From Flavobacterium sandaracinum (lineage in GTDB: Bacteria; Bacteroidota; Bacteroidia; Flavobacteriales; Flavobacteriaceae), in NCBI RefSeq assembly GCF_004349135.1, contig NZ_SMFN01000004.1, forward strand, positions 62,001 through 126,000: a stretch of 64,000 nucleotides of DNA. The letters are read 5' to 3'. The notes beneath the pieces are model-generated. The model was given only the letters and a program-made list of their open reading frames with translations. It was not told the DNA's origin and did not search any database. How positions within the stretch are numbered: position 1 is the stretch's first letter; each line of letters opens with the position of its first letter. Position numbers and translations under genes: made by a program. Below, one piece after another: positions 1 through 9,918 of the stretch.

Positions 1-1
1 A

Positions 2-1690
2 ATGAGAGATCAAAAAGGAATTACACCGTTACTCCCTGAATATAAAAAAATTGATGCTATTGCAAATTATACTGATTTAGCGGCTTATTTTGGCTATGCA
101 AATACCTCTGGCAGTACTATTCCTTTTTCCGTATCGGTGATGGAGGACTTAAAAGATCCAACCCAGTACATGCTTATTTCCTGGCAAGGCGGTTTAGGAT
201 TACCCGATAGAGAATATTATGCGCTTGAGGATGCCAAATCTAAGGAGATTCAAAAAAAATATGTAACCCATATTGAGAAGATGCTAGAACTTGGCGAGGT
301 ACCAAATGGCCCAGAACTCGCTAAAAAAATCATGGCGTTAGAAACGGTTTTAGCCGCTCAGCACATGAAAAAAGAACAAACACGAGACATCATAAAACTG
401 TACAATAAATATGCAATTGCAGATTTAAAGCAACTCATGCCTGATTTTAATTGGGACAGTATGCTAAAAAACGCAGGGATTACGAACCAAAAAAGCATTG
501 TCATTGCACAAATTGATTACCTAAAAGCGCTAAACGGAATCATAAAAACAACTCCTTTAACCACGTGGAAAGCGTATCTAAAATGGAATGTTATTCACGG
601 AGCCGCAAAATCTTTAAATACGGCTTTAGACGATGAAAATTTTAATTTTTACGGCAAAACACTCTACGGAATCCAGGCACAACAACCAATGTGGCGAAGA
701 GGCGTTGATAGAGTAAACAATAGCCTTGGTGAAATAGTTGGGAAGGTTTATGTGAAAAAACACTTTTCACCTGAGGCCAAAGAGCAAGTAACATTGTTAG
801 TAAAGAATCTGCTTAAAGCGTACGGTGAAAGCATCGAAAATCTGGACTGGATGAGTCCCGAAACTAAAAAGCAAGCGTTAGACAAACTCTCTAAATTCAA
901 TCCTAAAATTGGTTATCCCGACCAATGGAGAGATTACACTGCCTTAAAAGTTCTTCCGAGAGATTTGTATGGCAACCAACAAAAAGCCACAACTTTTGAA
1001 TACAACAGACAAATTAATAAATTAGGAAAACCAGTAGACAGAACCGAATGGGGAATGACTCCACAAACTGTAAATGCCTATTACAATCCACCGCTTAATG
1101 AAATTGTATTTCCCGCAGCCATATTGCAGCCTCCTTTCTTTGATTTAAAAATAGAAAATGCAGCAAATTATGGTGGTATTGGAGCGGTAATTGGTCACGA
1201 AATAGGACATGGATTTGATGACCAAGGAAGTACCTTTGATGGTGACGGAGTGTTGAGAAATTGGTGGACGCCGGGTGATTTAACAGCTTTCAAACAAAAA
1301 ACAAGTGCATTAGTAGCACAATACAATGATTTCAAAGTATTTCCAGATCTGAATGTTAATGGAGAATTTACTCAAGGCGAAAACATAGGTGATTTAGGCG
1401 GATTATCCATCGCTATAAAAGCATACAAAATGAGTTTAGAAGGAAAAGCATCGCCGGTTCTAGACGGCTTCACAGGAGAACAACGTGTTTTGTTAGGCTG
1501 GGCACAATGCTGGTTGAACAAATCTCGTGAGGAAGCGTTACGAAATCAAATAGCAACCGATCCGCATTCCCCGGCAAAATTTAGAATTAATGGTGTGGTA
1601 CGAAATATTCCAGAATTTTATACTGCGTTCAATATAAAACCAACAGATTCCTTGTATTTAGCTCCGGAAAAAAGAGTCAAAATATGGTAA
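2..1690 (+). CDS. M13 family zinc metallopeptidase (neprilysin/PepO-like), 5'-truncated by window edge
   Basis: Extracytoplasmic zinc endopeptidase of the M13 (neprilysin) family. The visible 562 residues hold the substrate-binding NAYYNP motif (about 358-363), the zinc site HEIGH (399-403) and the downstream ENIGDLGG motif (Glu about 460, third zinc ligand). The chain ends in KIW, close to the usual VW end of the family. Family members in this phylum are about 670-690 residues, so roughly 120 residues, including any signal peptide, lie before base 1, and the Met at base 2 is internal. A hairpin terminator follows at once. The substrate cannot be told from sequence. Confidence 0.93.
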   Translation: MRDQKGITPLLPEYKKIDAIANYTDLAAYFGYANTSGSTIPFSVSVMEDLKDPTQYMLISWQGGLGLPDREYYALEDAKSKEIQKKYVTHIEKMLELGEVPNGPELAKKIMALETVLAAQHMKKEQTRDIIKLYNKYAIADLKQLMPDFNWDSMLKNAGITNQKSIVIAQIDYLKALNGIIKTTPLTTWKAYLKWNVIHGAAKSLNTALDDENFNFYGKTLYGIQAQQPMWRRGVDRVNNSLGEIVGKVYVKKHFSPEAKEQVTLLVKNLLKAYGESIENLDWMSPETKKQALDKLSKFNPKIGYPDQWRDYTALKVLPRDLYGNQQKATTFEYNRQINKLGKPVDRTEWGMTPQTVNAYYNPPLNEIVFPAAILQPPFFDLKIENAANYGGIGAVIGHEIGHGFDDQGSTFDGDGVLRNWWTPGDLTAFKQKTSALVAQYNDFKVFPDLNVNGEFTQGENIGDLGGLSIAIKAYKMSLEGKASPVLDGFTGEQRVLLGWAQCWLNKSREEALRNQIATDPHSPAKFRINGVVRNIPEFYTAFNIKPTDSLYLAPEKRVKIW

Positions 1691-1704
1691 TTTTCATTTT
1701 AATG

Positions 1705-1730
1705 AACCTCTGCTAAAACAGAGGTTTTTT
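1705..1730 (+). terminator. Rho-independent terminator of the M13 peptidase gene
   Basis: Perfect 8-bp stem AACCTCTG (1705-1712) with CAGAGGTT (1719-1726), six-base loop and a T run to 1730. It lies 15 bp after the stop codon of the M13 gene. Confidence 0.8.
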
Positions 1731-1772
1731 AATGCAAAAAAATACGAACCTAAAGCATTACTTTCGAAAATA

Positions 1773-2282
1773 CTACTGTTTAGATTTCAATGATTTTATC
1801 ATGGCATCTTCCAGAGAAGATTTAACTTTGATAACCGCATTGGAATTTTCATTAGGAATCGTCATCGATAAAACATAGTGTTGTATTTTCCACTGGTTAT
1901 CAATTTTTATCAAAACACCAGAACCACGGCAAATCTTCATTTGCGTATCTAGCAATTCATCAAACCAAGCAGTTTTGCCAGTTTTATCAAAGAAAACATG
2001 GCGCTCTAAAACCGTAAAACTCCACGCTTTCCCTTTGTCGAAATGTGGTTTCGCGTAGGCTTGAAATGCGGTCTTATTCCAATTTTCTGTCGCATCAGTA
2101 CCTATAAAAACGGCATCATCTGTCATTAAGCTGAAATAGTCGCTATAGTTAGCTTCCGATGCCGCTTTATGCCAAGCATCGAGTATGGCATTTATGTTTG
2201 CTGTCGAAAGTGCTTGAGAGTCCATGCTACTTTTGCAGCCGGATAAAGTGAAAACAATCAAAACTACCAGTATTTTTTTCAT
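1773..2282 (-). CDS. NTF2-like (SnoaL/DUF4440-type) lipoprotein
   Basis: About 169 residues. The start at 2282 (MKKILVV) is chosen because it gives a clean lipoprotein signal ending in LSGC; an in-frame Met six codons upstream would only add residues before the signal peptide and would overlap the preceding gene. The mature part reads as one nuclear-transport-factor-2-like cone fold: an N-terminal helix (AILDAWHKAASEANY), YFSLMTDDAVFIGTDATE, and the late strands TAWFDELLD and GSGVLIKIDNQWKIQHYVLS. Such domains act as small ligand-binding or enzyme folds in many contexts, so the function here is unknown. It starts 4 bp after the AsmA-like gene and is probably co-transcribed with it. Confidence 0.85.
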   Translation of the reverse strand: MKKILVVLIVFTLSGCKSSMDSQALSTANINAILDAWHKAASEANYSDYFSLMTDDAVFIGTDATENWNKTAFQAYAKPHFDKGKAWSFTVLERHVFFDKTGKTAWFDELLDTQMKICRGSGVLIKIDNQWKIQHYVLSMTIPNENSNAVIKVKSSLEDAMIKSLKSKQ

Positions 2283-2286
2283 ATCA

Positions 2287-4749
2287 TTAAAGTTTTTCAT
2301 GGTCTTTATTCCATCTGATTTTTATTTTTCCATCGACATCAACAGCTAATAAATGGAGTACAATTCCTTTCGTACGCTTTTCTGCTTTTTCCACTTCATC
2401 TGTGATTTGTTCATCGTTTTTTGGATTCCTCAACGGAATAGTCATCGCTAAATTAGTTCCTCGCCCAAAAGAATAAATACCATTTACATCTAGATTCAAC
2501 ACATTAGAACTTATCTTCAAATCATTTACATCGACTAGACCGCCATTAATTTTAAAATTTCCGGATAAATCACTAAAAACGATATGGTTCACGTTTCTAA
2601 AAGGAAAAGCGAACTTACCTATATTTGTAATGGGCTTAAAATCAGTCAATGCTCCTTGATCAACTTTAAATTTAGCCCTGCCAGCTATTGAATTTGTTTT
2701 CAATTCTCCTCCAGAAAGAAGCGTACCTTGCACCGAGGTGGAGGCGGAGAGGAGCCCTTTTATATTGTTGGGTTGAAAGGATTGAATTCCAAAATTATTC
2801 AACGAAGTCAGAAATCGGGAAATGTCAACACGATTGATTTTTGTATTAGACTTTAGTAGAAAATTATCCCCTTCAGGAACTAATTCCCCATCAAAAGCAA
2901 TGCTTCCACCAGAACTTTGCACCCAACCATTCTTCACGATTAACTGATTATTGACTAATAAAACAGTTGCTTTAGCATTAGTCGCTTCCAGTTTACTATA
3001 CACCATATTATCTGCTTTCAAATTCAGCACCACTTGGCATTTATCAATTACAACATACAATTCAGATGAAAAATCATCTTTTGTATTTTTCTTTTTTGAT
3101 GCTTTTTGACCTGAACTAGTGATAATACCTACAAATTGTTTTATATCTAAAAAAGGAGCATAAATATCCCAATTGACAATCATTTTTTCAGGGTTTTCAT
3201 AATACAACGTCAGAAAATTGTCAATCTTACCCTCCATAAAAACCTTATTCTTACGGTCTTTAAAATTAATTTTTTTTATCAAAAGTGCTTCTTCTGTAAA
3301 ATCCAGCTCAATGTCTGTTTTCACAAAAGTTAAATTTCTTGGACCGTAATTTACAGTTGCATTTTTAACGTCTACATTCCCTGTAAACAATGGTTTTTGT
3401 ATTTTTAAATCTAAGATATCAAATTTAAATTCCAGATTCACTTTGGCTTGACCATCAGAAAAATGAATAAAATCTTTATTCACAATCTCATTCAATCGGG
3501 ACATATTAAAATCTGATTTAAAACTTCCTGCCGCAGTTGTTTTTTCAAAATTAGAGATAATTCCGATGGGAATAGCAAAAGGAATTGTTTTATATTTCCC
3601 TGAAAAATCTGTTAAAGTGATTGTGGAGTTAATGTCATTATAGCCTGCTCCTTTTTTATATTGGTTGGTGAACGTCGCGTCAAAAGTACAGTCGGTAATA
3701 ATCCCGTCCGGTATCTTGAGTTCATTATTTTTAATTTTTGTGGTTACCACAATTTCCGGATCACCCGTAGCATTCATATCGCCAATAATCGTGCAACCTA
3801 CATCAATAGGGTTTTTTAAATCAAACTGATCTATTTTTTCCCTGATATTAGCGCTCAATAAAGCAGAAGCATCGCGCCACAAAATCGTAGTTTTTATGGC
3901 AATATCAAAAGGAGACTTGTTTTGATCCAAACTAAAATGGGCGTTGATATCAAAAAACTCGGAACCAATTCCAAAATTAGTGGTGGCTACACTAATCTGG
4001 TTTTTAGCGTTGGAAAAACCAACTTTCAAAACCCCTTCTACCATTCTGTTTTGAATAAAGCTTCCTCTTTTAGTATTAAAAGCCATACTTTTGGCTAGTG
4101 TTTTCAGATACAAATTCGTTTGCCAATTCTCGTTCTCATGATCTATTTGGCTTCGTAGTGCTACTATATTAAAATCAAATAATTTATGTCCCATTTGATT
4201 TTCGGAAATGAAATGGACTTGGTCTAAAACTATTTCTTTTACTTTAGAATCGGTGGAGCTTTTTGATTTTTTACTTTTTGGCTTAGGCCTAAAAATGTTC
4301 GTGTTTACAATTCCGTTTTTTCCTTTGAACAAATACAAAGTGGCCTGCTGGATTTCTATTTTATCAATGTTGATCTCATTTGAGAGCAATTTTAAAACAT
4401 CAACACGCACTTCAATTTGCTCCGCTTTGAGCAATGTTCGTTTGTGTAAAGACCACAAACTGTCCTTTAATTCTACTTGGCTTAGCGCTAAGGTCATATT
4501 GGGGAAACCCTTTAAGAATTTGTATTTAATATCTCCAATATCGATTGTTCCCGTAATGTTTTCATTAATTTTCGCATTGATCTTTGTGACAATTTCTGCT
4601 TTATTATTCTTGAAATAAACTGACAAAACCGCCGAAGCTATGACCAAAAAAGCCACAATCCCCAGAAATAAAAAACCAATTGTTTTGATTATTTTTCGAA
4701 AATTTATAGTTTTAAAGTAAGACTTTTTGCGCTGCAAAAATTGATTCAT
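2287..4749 (-). CDS. AsmA-like inner-membrane-anchored protein
   Basis: 820 residues: a short basic N-terminus, one membrane anchor (about 20-45) and a very long periplasmic part made of short alternating beta strands, the pattern of AsmA/TamB/YhdP-type lipid-transfer proteins. The C-terminal third (TNIGKFAFPF, LKISSNVLNLDVNG, IYSFGRGTNLAMTIPL) matches the conserved end of Bacteroidetes AsmA-family proteins. Family members are thought to bridge inner and outer membrane and move phospholipids; that role is inferred from the family, not shown here. It is the first gene of a two-gene minus-strand unit with the NTF2-like lipoprotein. Confidence 0.88.
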   Translation of the reverse strand: MNQFLQRKKSYFKTINFRKIIKTIGFLFLGIVAFLVIASAVLSVYFKNNKAEIVTKINAKINENITGTIDIGDIKYKFLKGFPNMTLALSQVELKDSLWSLHKRTLLKAEQIEVRVDVLKLLSNEINIDKIEIQQATLYLFKGKNGIVNTNIFRPKPKSKKSKSSTDSKVKEIVLDQVHFISENQMGHKLFDFNIVALRSQIDHENENWQTNLYLKTLAKSMAFNTKRGSFIQNRMVEGVLKVGFSNAKNQISVATTNFGIGSEFFDINAHFSLDQNKSPFDIAIKTTILWRDASALLSANIREKIDQFDLKNPIDVGCTIIGDMNATGDPEIVVTTKIKNNELKIPDGIITDCTFDATFTNQYKKGAGYNDINSTITLTDFSGKYKTIPFAIPIGIISNFEKTTAAGSFKSDFNMSRLNEIVNKDFIHFSDGQAKVNLEFKFDILDLKIQKPLFTGNVDVKNATVNYGPRNLTFVKTDIELDFTEEALLIKKINFKDRKNKVFMEGKIDNFLTLYYENPEKMIVNWDIYAPFLDIKQFVGIITSSGQKASKKKNTKDDFSSELYVVIDKCQVVLNLKADNMVYSKLEATNAKATVLLVNNQLIVKNGWVQSSGGSIAFDGELVPEGDNFLLKSNTKINRVDISRFLTSLNNFGIQSFQPNNIKGLLSASTSVQGTLLSGGELKTNSIAGRAKFKVDQGALTDFKPITNIGKFAFPFRNVNHIVFSDLSGNFKINGGLVDVNDLKISSNVLNLDVNGIYSFGRGTNLAMTIPLRNPKNDEQITDEVEKAEKRTKGIVLHLLAVDVDGKIKIRWNKDHEKL

Positions 4750-5193
4750 AAGTATTCCTTTACTATTTTATATAAAGGTAGCTAAAAACATTCGGTTACC
4801 ATATTAAACAAACAAAAACTAGTTTTTCCAGCCACTGAAATTCCTTCTAAAAGCAACACCTCTAAAACTTGTAAAGTGATTCTGAGATCATAGTAACGCA
4901 TCCTCTAAATCCTTTGAAGTAAAACTTAGAAAATTTCTTTAAATTGTTTCATAATTTTTGGATTTAGAGGTTCCTGTTCGATTCAAAACTCAGCTTTAAA
5001 AATAAAACAAAATTTACAACTTATTAATTAACAAGTTTTTATAAAACAATTTCAATTAATTATGACATTTCAAAATTGAGTTTTTGATCTAAACCGCATT
5101 AATCTGGGAAACAAACGGCGGTAAAACATATTGAGTTTTGACGTATTTTTGTCTTGCTTTAGACAGAAAAATTTAAGATTTAAAGTTCGAATT
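4750..5193. other. Divergent intergenic region with an 11-bp inverted repeat
   Basis: 444 bp between the divergent AsmA-like and L,D-transpeptidase genes, without a credible gene. It contains perfect 11-bp inverted arms CCTCTAAATCC (4902-4912) and GGATTTAGAGG (4960-4970), 47 bp apart. A -7 box candidate for the transpeptidase lies at 5144-5151. Confidence 0.6.
5144..5151 (+). promoter_or_regulatory. Candidate -7 promoter box (TATTTTTG) of the L,D-transpeptidase gene
   Basis: Matches the Bacteroidetes -7 consensus TAnnTTTG. It lies about 43 bp before the start codon at 5194, which argues against any start further upstream. No clear -33 TTTG is seen. Confidence 0.45.
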
Positions 5194-6774
5194 ATGAGAA
5201 AGTTACATTACCAATTATCACTGGTTGTTTTTACACTGCTTCTTACCCTTATTTCTTGTAAAAAGAAAGACACTCCCGGTACAGCGAATCCTGAAACAAG
5301 TTTAAATACAATAGAAGTTGCGTTTGACAGCACCCAAATTAAAACCTTCTTTGGAAAATATCCAAAACTACAACCGTATCAAGTAGAGGTTGAAAAATTG
5401 TACCGAAAACATCAGTTTCACTACATCTGGTTTGACAAGGATGGTCTAAATGAATTTGCCGGTTTGCTTTACAATAAAGTAAATAGCATGAATTTAGAAG
5501 GAATTGAAACCGCCATTCCATATAAAGAAAAATTAGACAACATCTACGATAATCCAGATGACAATCAAAAGGCTAGTATTGAAACGGAGTTACTGAGCTC
5601 TTCCTTGTACTTTTTTTATGCAGATAAAGTATACGACGGTATCGACATCCAGAAAACAAAAGATTTAGGATGGTTTTTACCTCGAAAAAGACAATCTTAC
5701 GTAAATTATCTAGATTCATTGTTAATCAATCCTACGCTAATTCACAAAGAAGAAAAAGGTGTTTTGAAGCAATATTTCCTTTTAAAAGATGTTTTACAGG
5801 AATACCGCAAAATAGAAAAAAAAGGCGGATGGAAAGCTATTGCTCTTGATCCAAATATTAAATCCTATAAACCTGGAGATAGCGCTGCGGCTATTGCACA
5901 AATCAGAACCCGTTTGTTTATCACCGATGATATTTCACGAGATTCTAAAAGTGCCGTGTATGATACTGAATTAGCCACAGGAATTTTGAAATTTAAAAAG
6001 AGAAGTGGTAATACCCTCAACAAAACGATTCTGCCGGAACATGTTAAATACATGAACGTGCCAGTTGCGGAACGCATAAAAACCATCATGGTTAATATGG
6101 AACGTTGTCGATGGATATCCAATGATATTACTAAATCTAAAGAATTGATTGTGGTCAACATTCCTGCCTATGAACTGACTTTTTTTAGGGATGGTGAACC
6201 AGAGTTACACTCTAAGGTTGTAGTAGGAAAAGCAATGCACAAAACGGTAATTTTTAGTGCACCAATGAAATATATTGTGTTCCGACCGTATTGGAATGTA
6301 CCAACAAGCATTCTGAAGAAAGAAATTCTTCCTGCCATTGAGAAAAATCCAAATTATTTGGAAGAACACAACATGGAATGGAAAGACAACAATGTAAGAC
6401 AAAGACCTGGGCCTGAAAATTCATTGGGATTAGTGAAGTTTCTATTTCCCAATTCGAATGCGATTTATTTGCATGACACCCCATCCAAAAGTTTATTTGG
6501 AAAAGAAGACCGTGCTTTCAGCCATGGGTGTATTCGAGTAGCCAAGCCAAAAGAACTTGCCGCAGTAATTATGAAAGATGACAAAAAATGGAATCCTGCT
6601 AAAATAGAAACCGCAATGAACGGCGGAGAAGAGTTTTGGTACACGCTAAAAAACAAAATTCCGGTGTATATAGGTTATTTTACTGCTTGGGTAGATGAGG
6701 AAGGCGTGATTCATTTTTATGAAGATGTCTACAAAAGGGATGAATCTTTAGCAACATTATTGTTTGACAAATGA
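5194..6774 (+). CDS. L,D-transpeptidase, YcbB/LdtD-like lipoprotein
   Basis: 526 residues with a lipoprotein signal (LLTLISC, then KKKD). The N-terminal half is a helical scaffold like that of YcbB (YRKHQFHYIWFDKDGL). The C-terminal half is a YkuD domain with the catalytic signature SHGCIRV (Cys about 446) and the upstream His of YLHDTP (about 427). Such enzymes make 3-3 cross-links in peptidoglycan or attach proteins to it, in the periplasm. The ATG at 5194 is chosen because it starts the lipoprotein signal and sits downstream of a -7 box. Single-gene unit, ending at a shared terminator. Confidence 0.93.
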   Translation: MRKLHYQLSLVVFTLLLTLISCKKKDTPGTANPETSLNTIEVAFDSTQIKTFFGKYPKLQPYQVEVEKLYRKHQFHYIWFDKDGLNEFAGLLYNKVNSMNLEGIETAIPYKEKLDNIYDNPDDNQKASIETELLSSSLYFFYADKVYDGIDIQKTKDLGWFLPRKRQSYVNYLDSLLINPTLIHKEEKGVLKQYFLLKDVLQEYRKIEKKGGWKAIALDPNIKSYKPGDSAAAIAQIRTRLFITDDISRDSKSAVYDTELATGILKFKKRSGNTLNKTILPEHVKYMNVPVAERIKTIMVNMERCRWISNDITKSKELIVVNIPAYELTFFRDGEPELHSKVVVGKAMHKTVIFSAPMKYIVFRPYWNVPTSILKKEILPAIEKNPNYLEEHNMEWKDNNVRQRPGPENSLGLVKFLFPNSNAIYLHDTPSKSLFGKEDRAFSHGCIRVAKPKELAAVIMKDDKKWNPAKIETAMNGGEEFWYTLKNKIPVYIGYFTAWVDEEGVIHFYEDVYKRDESLATLLFDK

Positions 6775-6810
6775 TAGTCAGATTTGCTCAACAATCCTAA
6801 TCAAAAAAAA

Positions 6811-6842
6811 ATGACACTGACTTATTTAAAAGTCAGTGTCAT
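6811..6842. terminator. Bidirectional terminator between convergent genes
   Basis: Perfect 13-bp stem (6811-6823 with 6830-6842) and a six-base loop, flanked by an A run on the left and a T run on the right, so it can end transcription of both the L,D-transpeptidase (+) and the HPF-like gene (-). Confidence 0.88.
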
Positions 6843-6873
6843 TTTTTTTATTTATTTACCCAAAGGCGATTCT

Positions 6874-7188
6874 TTAATACGTTTTCTTTTTTTCGAAAGT
6901 TGTTTCCAACACTTTTTTAATTTTATCCAAGGCTCCGTGAAATGCTTTCTCAGTAGTATCGGCATAATTTGTAACGGCCAAGGGCTGCATATTAATTGGT
7001 CTGGCTTCGATAAGACATCGTTTGTCGTTGACTCCGGACTTATCACTATTTTCGTCTCCAAGATGCACTTCTAAACGGGTGATTTTATCTTCAAAACGCG
7101 CCAAAGTGGTTCCTAATTCATCTGAAATATACGCTTTCAATCGTGCGTTCCCTTCTACGTTATTGTCTGTGTTGATTTGTACTGTCAT
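6874..7188 (-). CDS. HPF/RaiA family ribosome-associated protein
   Basis: 104 residues, no signal peptide. The order of elements fits the small beta-alpha-beta-beta-beta-alpha fold of hibernation factors: an N-terminal strand (TVQINTDN), helix (NARLKAYISDELGTTLARFE), strands (ITRLEVHLGDEN, RCLIEARP) and a C-terminal helix (TTEKAFHGALDKIKKVLETT). The C-terminal dimerisation domain of long HPF is absent. Members bind the 30S decoding region and silence ribosomes in stationary phase; assignment rests on fold pattern and length. It is a single-gene unit with a -7 box CAAATTTA (complement strand) at 7216-7223. Confidence 0.75.
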   Translation of the reverse strand: MTVQINTDNNVEGNARLKAYISDELGTTLARFEDKITRLEVHLGDENSDKSGVNDKRCLIEARPINMQPLAVTNYADTTEKAFHGALDKIKKVLETTFEKKKTY

Positions 7189-7215
7189 GTTTTTATATAT
7201 TTAATGATTGTCTTT

Positions 7216-7223
7216 CAAATTTA
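7216..7223 (-). promoter_or_regulatory. Candidate -7 box (TAAATTTG) of the HPF-like gene
   Basis: TAnnTTTG match on the minus strand, 28 bp upstream of the ATG at 7188. Confidence 0.4.
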
Positions 7224-7437
7224 ACGAACGAAGTTCCAAAAAACGACTGCATTAATAAAACATTATGAAAATTAAGGACAAAAGAAGTAGATTTTAGTAT
7301 GGTTTAAAAGTAGTGGATTTGCTTTATTCCCTTTTTCAGGCAATCAATTATGATCGAGGAAAATAGGCCAAGTGGAACAAGAGCCTCTCCTTTGTTTGCA
7401 ACTTATCTAATCGGTTTTTTTTAGAAGTAGCGCAAAA

Positions 7438-7467
7438 AAAAACACCAATCTTTCGGCTGGTGTTTTT
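7438..7467 (-). terminator. Terminator for prolyl oligopeptidase transcript
   Basis: 10-bp perfect stem AAAAACACCA (7438-7447) with TGGTGTTTTT (7458-7467). In the minus direction it ends in a T run. It lies about 190 bp after the peptidase stop, so the palindromic repeat at 7497-7600 would be part of the 3' untranslated RNA. Confidence 0.7.
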
Positions 7468-7496
7468 GAAAATTAGTCTTGTTATTGGATTGGAAA

Positions 7497-7600
7497 CCCT
7501 AGTCCTGATAGAAGTGAAAATCCTTTTTCTAGACGCTTTCGGGGTTTTGAACCCTGAAAGCGTTGAAAAAGATTGTAACGGATAGCAGGAAAAAGCTCCT
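7497..7600 (+). repeat. Dispersed palindromic intergenic repeat, copy 1
   Basis: Its outer arms are almost the same, in reverse complement, as those of the element at 61087-61164. Left arm: CCCTAGTCCTGATAGAAGTG (7497-7516), running on into GAAAATCCTTTT. Right arm: AAAAAGATTGTAACGGATAG, then CAGGAAA. Between them sits a hairpin (7533-7545 with 7551-7563, 13 bp with one G-T pair) that is not shared with the second copy. No coding potential. The design is conserved flanks around a variable central hairpin. Confidence 0.8.
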
Positions 7601-7657
7601 CCCTTCTCCAGAAATTGCGGGATGCGCTCAGGGTAAAATCCTTACCTACAATTACCT

Positions 7658-9781
7658 TTATTCCAATTCTGGTAATAACACGACTCCCATATTGAATAAG
7701 GTAAAGGCCTGAATATCGACATTTTCCTGAATGGTTGCTGCTACAGATTTTCCTGCGCCATGTCCTGCATTGATATCAATACGGATTAGGGTTGGGTTGG
7801 TTCCAGTTTGTTTTTCTTGTAATTCGGCTGCAAATTTAAAACTGTGTGCCGGCACTACTCTATCATCGTGATCGCCTGTTGTGACCATTGTAGCGGGATA
7901 TTGTATTCCTTTTTGAATGTTGTGTACGGGAGAATAGCCTTTGATATAGGTAAACATTTCCTTGCTGTCTTGTGCTGTTCCGTAGTCATACGCCCAACCT
8001 GCTCCTGCGGTAAAGGTATGGTAGCGCAACATGTCCATCACGCCTACTGCCGGTAAAGCAACTCGCATCAAATCCGGACGTTGCGTCATCGTAGCACCCA
8101 CTAACAATCCTCCGTTTGATCCCCCACGAATGGCAAGATAGGATGGCGACGTGTATTTTTGAGCGATCAAATATTCAGCTGCTGCGATGAAATCATCGAA
8201 TACGTTTTGTTTTTGCATTTTAGTTCCCGCATCATGCCATTTTTTCCCGTATTCGCCACCGCCACGTAAATTTGGAACGGCATAAACGCCTCCATTTTCC
8301 ATCCAAACGGCATTAGCAATACTGAAACTTGGTGTCAAACTCACGTTGAAACCTCCGTAACCGTAAAGCATCGTTGGATTTGTTCCGTCGAGTTTCAATC
8401 CTTTTTTATGGGTGATAATCATTGGGATTTTGGTTCCGTCTTTAGAAGTATAAAACACTTGTTTGGACTCGTATAAATCGCTATTGAAATCTACTTTTGG
8501 TTTTTGATATACTGCAGAAATTCCCGTTGCTGGCTCAAATGAAAAGGTAGAACCTGGAGTGATGTAATTCGTGAAAGAATAATACAAGGTTTTCTCTTTT
8601 TTCTTTCCGCCAAAACCACCGGCAGTTCCCACGCCTGGCAATTGGATTTCGCGAACCAGTTTCCCAGAATAATCGTATTGTTTCACCACTGAAACGGCAT
8701 CTTTCATATAATTCGCAAAGAAATATCCGCCACCTGTTGATGGAGACAAAACGTTCTCTGTTTCTGCGATGAAATCTTTCCAATTTTCTGGTTTTGGATT
8801 GTTGACATCAACAGTAACGATGCGTTTGTTGGGCGCATTCCAATCGGTTTCTATGAATAATTTTGTGCCTTCGTTTTCGATAATGTTGTTATCACTTTTG
8901 AAATTATCCACAATCGTCACAATAGGACTGTTGGGCTTTGTCAAATCTTTGATATACAATTCGTTCCCATAGGTAGAATTTGCTGCTGTGATCACTAAAA
9001 AACGATCGTCTTCAGTCACGCCACCGCCTACATAACGTCGTTTTTGATCGGCACCAAAAATAATTTGATCTACTTTTTGTGCGGTTCCTAACTTGTGAAA
9101 ATACAATTTGTGTTGATCTGTTTTTGCTGATAACTCGCTTCCTTTCGGTTTATCATAACTGGAATAATAGAATCCTTCATTTCCTTTCCAAGAAACGCCA
9201 CTGAATTTTACATCAACGATGGTGTCTTCGATAATTTTTTGAGTAATGGCATCCATGATGATGACTTTTCTCCAGTCACTTCCGCCTTCTGAAAGTGAAT
9301 AGGCCACTTTAGAACCATCTTTAGAGAAATTTAATCCACCAAGTGATGTAGTTCCATCTTTAGAAAAGGTGTTGGGATCTAAGAATACGGTTTCGGTCCC
9401 TTTAGCATCTTTTCGGTACAAAACGGATTGGTTTTGCAAACCGTTATTTTTATAGTAATACGTAAAATCTCCTTCTTTGAAAGGCGCTCCTATTTTTTCG
9501 TAATTCCACAATTTTTCCATTCTTGCTTTTAGCAAATCCCGAAATGGAATCTGAGCCAAATAATCATAGGTCACTTCATTTTGTGCTTTTACCCATGCTC
9601 CGGTTTCAGCAGATTTGTCGTCTTCGAGCCAGCGGTACGGATCTGGAAGTTTGGTATCAAAATACACATCAACCGTTTCCCCTTTAGTGGTTACGGGATA
9701 AGTTACCTGTTTTGGTTTTTGGTTTTGTGCAAAAGTCGCCATTGCAGAAGATACAGCCATTATTAAAAAAGTTTTTTTCAT
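7658..9781 (-). CDS. Prolyl oligopeptidase, S9A family, secreted
   Basis: 707 residues with a signal peptide ([20 protein letters not shown]). An N-terminal seven-bladed propeller (about 60-430) precedes an alpha/beta hydrolase domain. Catalytic triad: Ser555 in GGSNGG, Asp640 in GDHDDRV and His674 in AGHGAGK, close to the numbering of animal prolyl oligopeptidase. The YGYGGF and NLRGGGEYG motifs of the family are present. It cleaves short peptides after proline, here probably in the periplasm. Single-gene unit with a -7 box at 9804-9811. Confidence 0.95.
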   Translation of the reverse strand: MKKTFLIMAVSSAMATFAQNQKPKQVTYPVTTKGETVDVYFDTKLPDPYRWLEDDKSAETGAWVKAQNEVTYDYLAQIPFRDLLKARMEKLWNYEKIGAPFKEGDFTYYYKNNGLQNQSVLYRKDAKGTETVFLDPNTFSKDGTTSLGGLNFSKDGSKVAYSLSEGGSDWRKVIIMDAITQKIIEDTIVDVKFSGVSWKGNEGFYYSSYDKPKGSELSAKTDQHKLYFHKLGTAQKVDQIIFGADQKRRYVGGGVTEDDRFLVITAANSTYGNELYIKDLTKPNSPIVTIVDNFKSDNNIIENEGTKLFIETDWNAPNKRIVTVDVNNPKPENWKDFIAETENVLSPSTGGGYFFANYMKDAVSVVKQYDYSGKLVREIQLPGVGTAGGFGGKKKEKTLYYSFTNYITPGSTFSFEPATGISAVYQKPKVDFNSDLYESKQVFYTSKDGTKIPMIITHKKGLKLDGTNPTMLYGYGGFNVSLTPSFSIANAVWMENGGVYAVPNLRGGGEYGKKWHDAGTKMQKQNVFDDFIAAAEYLIAQKYTSPSYLAIRGGSNGGLLVGATMTQRPDLMRVALPAVGVMDMLRYHTFTAGAGWAYDYGTAQDSKEMFTYIKGYSPVHNIQKGIQYPATMVTTGDHDDRVVPAHSFKFAAELQEKQTGTNPTLIRIDINAGHGAGKSVAATIQENVDIQAFTLFNMGVVLLPELE

Positions 9782-9803
9782 TAGATTCTGTTTTAGGTTA
9801 TTA

Positions 9804-9811
9804 CAAAAATA
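9804..9811 (-). promoter_or_regulatory. Candidate -7 box (TATTTTTG) of prolyl oligopeptidase
   Basis: TAnnTTTG match on the minus strand, 23 bp upstream of the ATG. Confidence 0.4.
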
Positions 9812-9860
9812 AGGAATTAGTTAGTTTAGTAGCAGTGGGGAAGTCTTAAATAAAACCAAA

Positions 9861-9890
9861 AAAAACGCTACTCTTTCGAATAGCGTTTTT
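9861..9890 (-). terminator. Terminator of the TonB receptor/lipoprotein operon
   Basis: 10-bp perfect stem AAAAACGCTA (9861-9870) with TAGCGTTTTT (9881-9890), 29 bp after the lipoprotein stop; its left side supplies the T run on the minus strand. Confidence 0.8.
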
Positions 9891-9918
9891 TAAAATGGTT
9901 GACATCAGAACGAAGTAC

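Noticed and set aside
4208..4618. Plus-strand frame of about 136 codons with hydrophobic residues
   Set aside because: It is antisense to the well-supported AsmA-like gene and has no recognisable features.
6784..7061. Frames antisense to the HPF-like gene
   Set aside because: They overlap the bidirectional terminator and the better-supported minus-strand gene.
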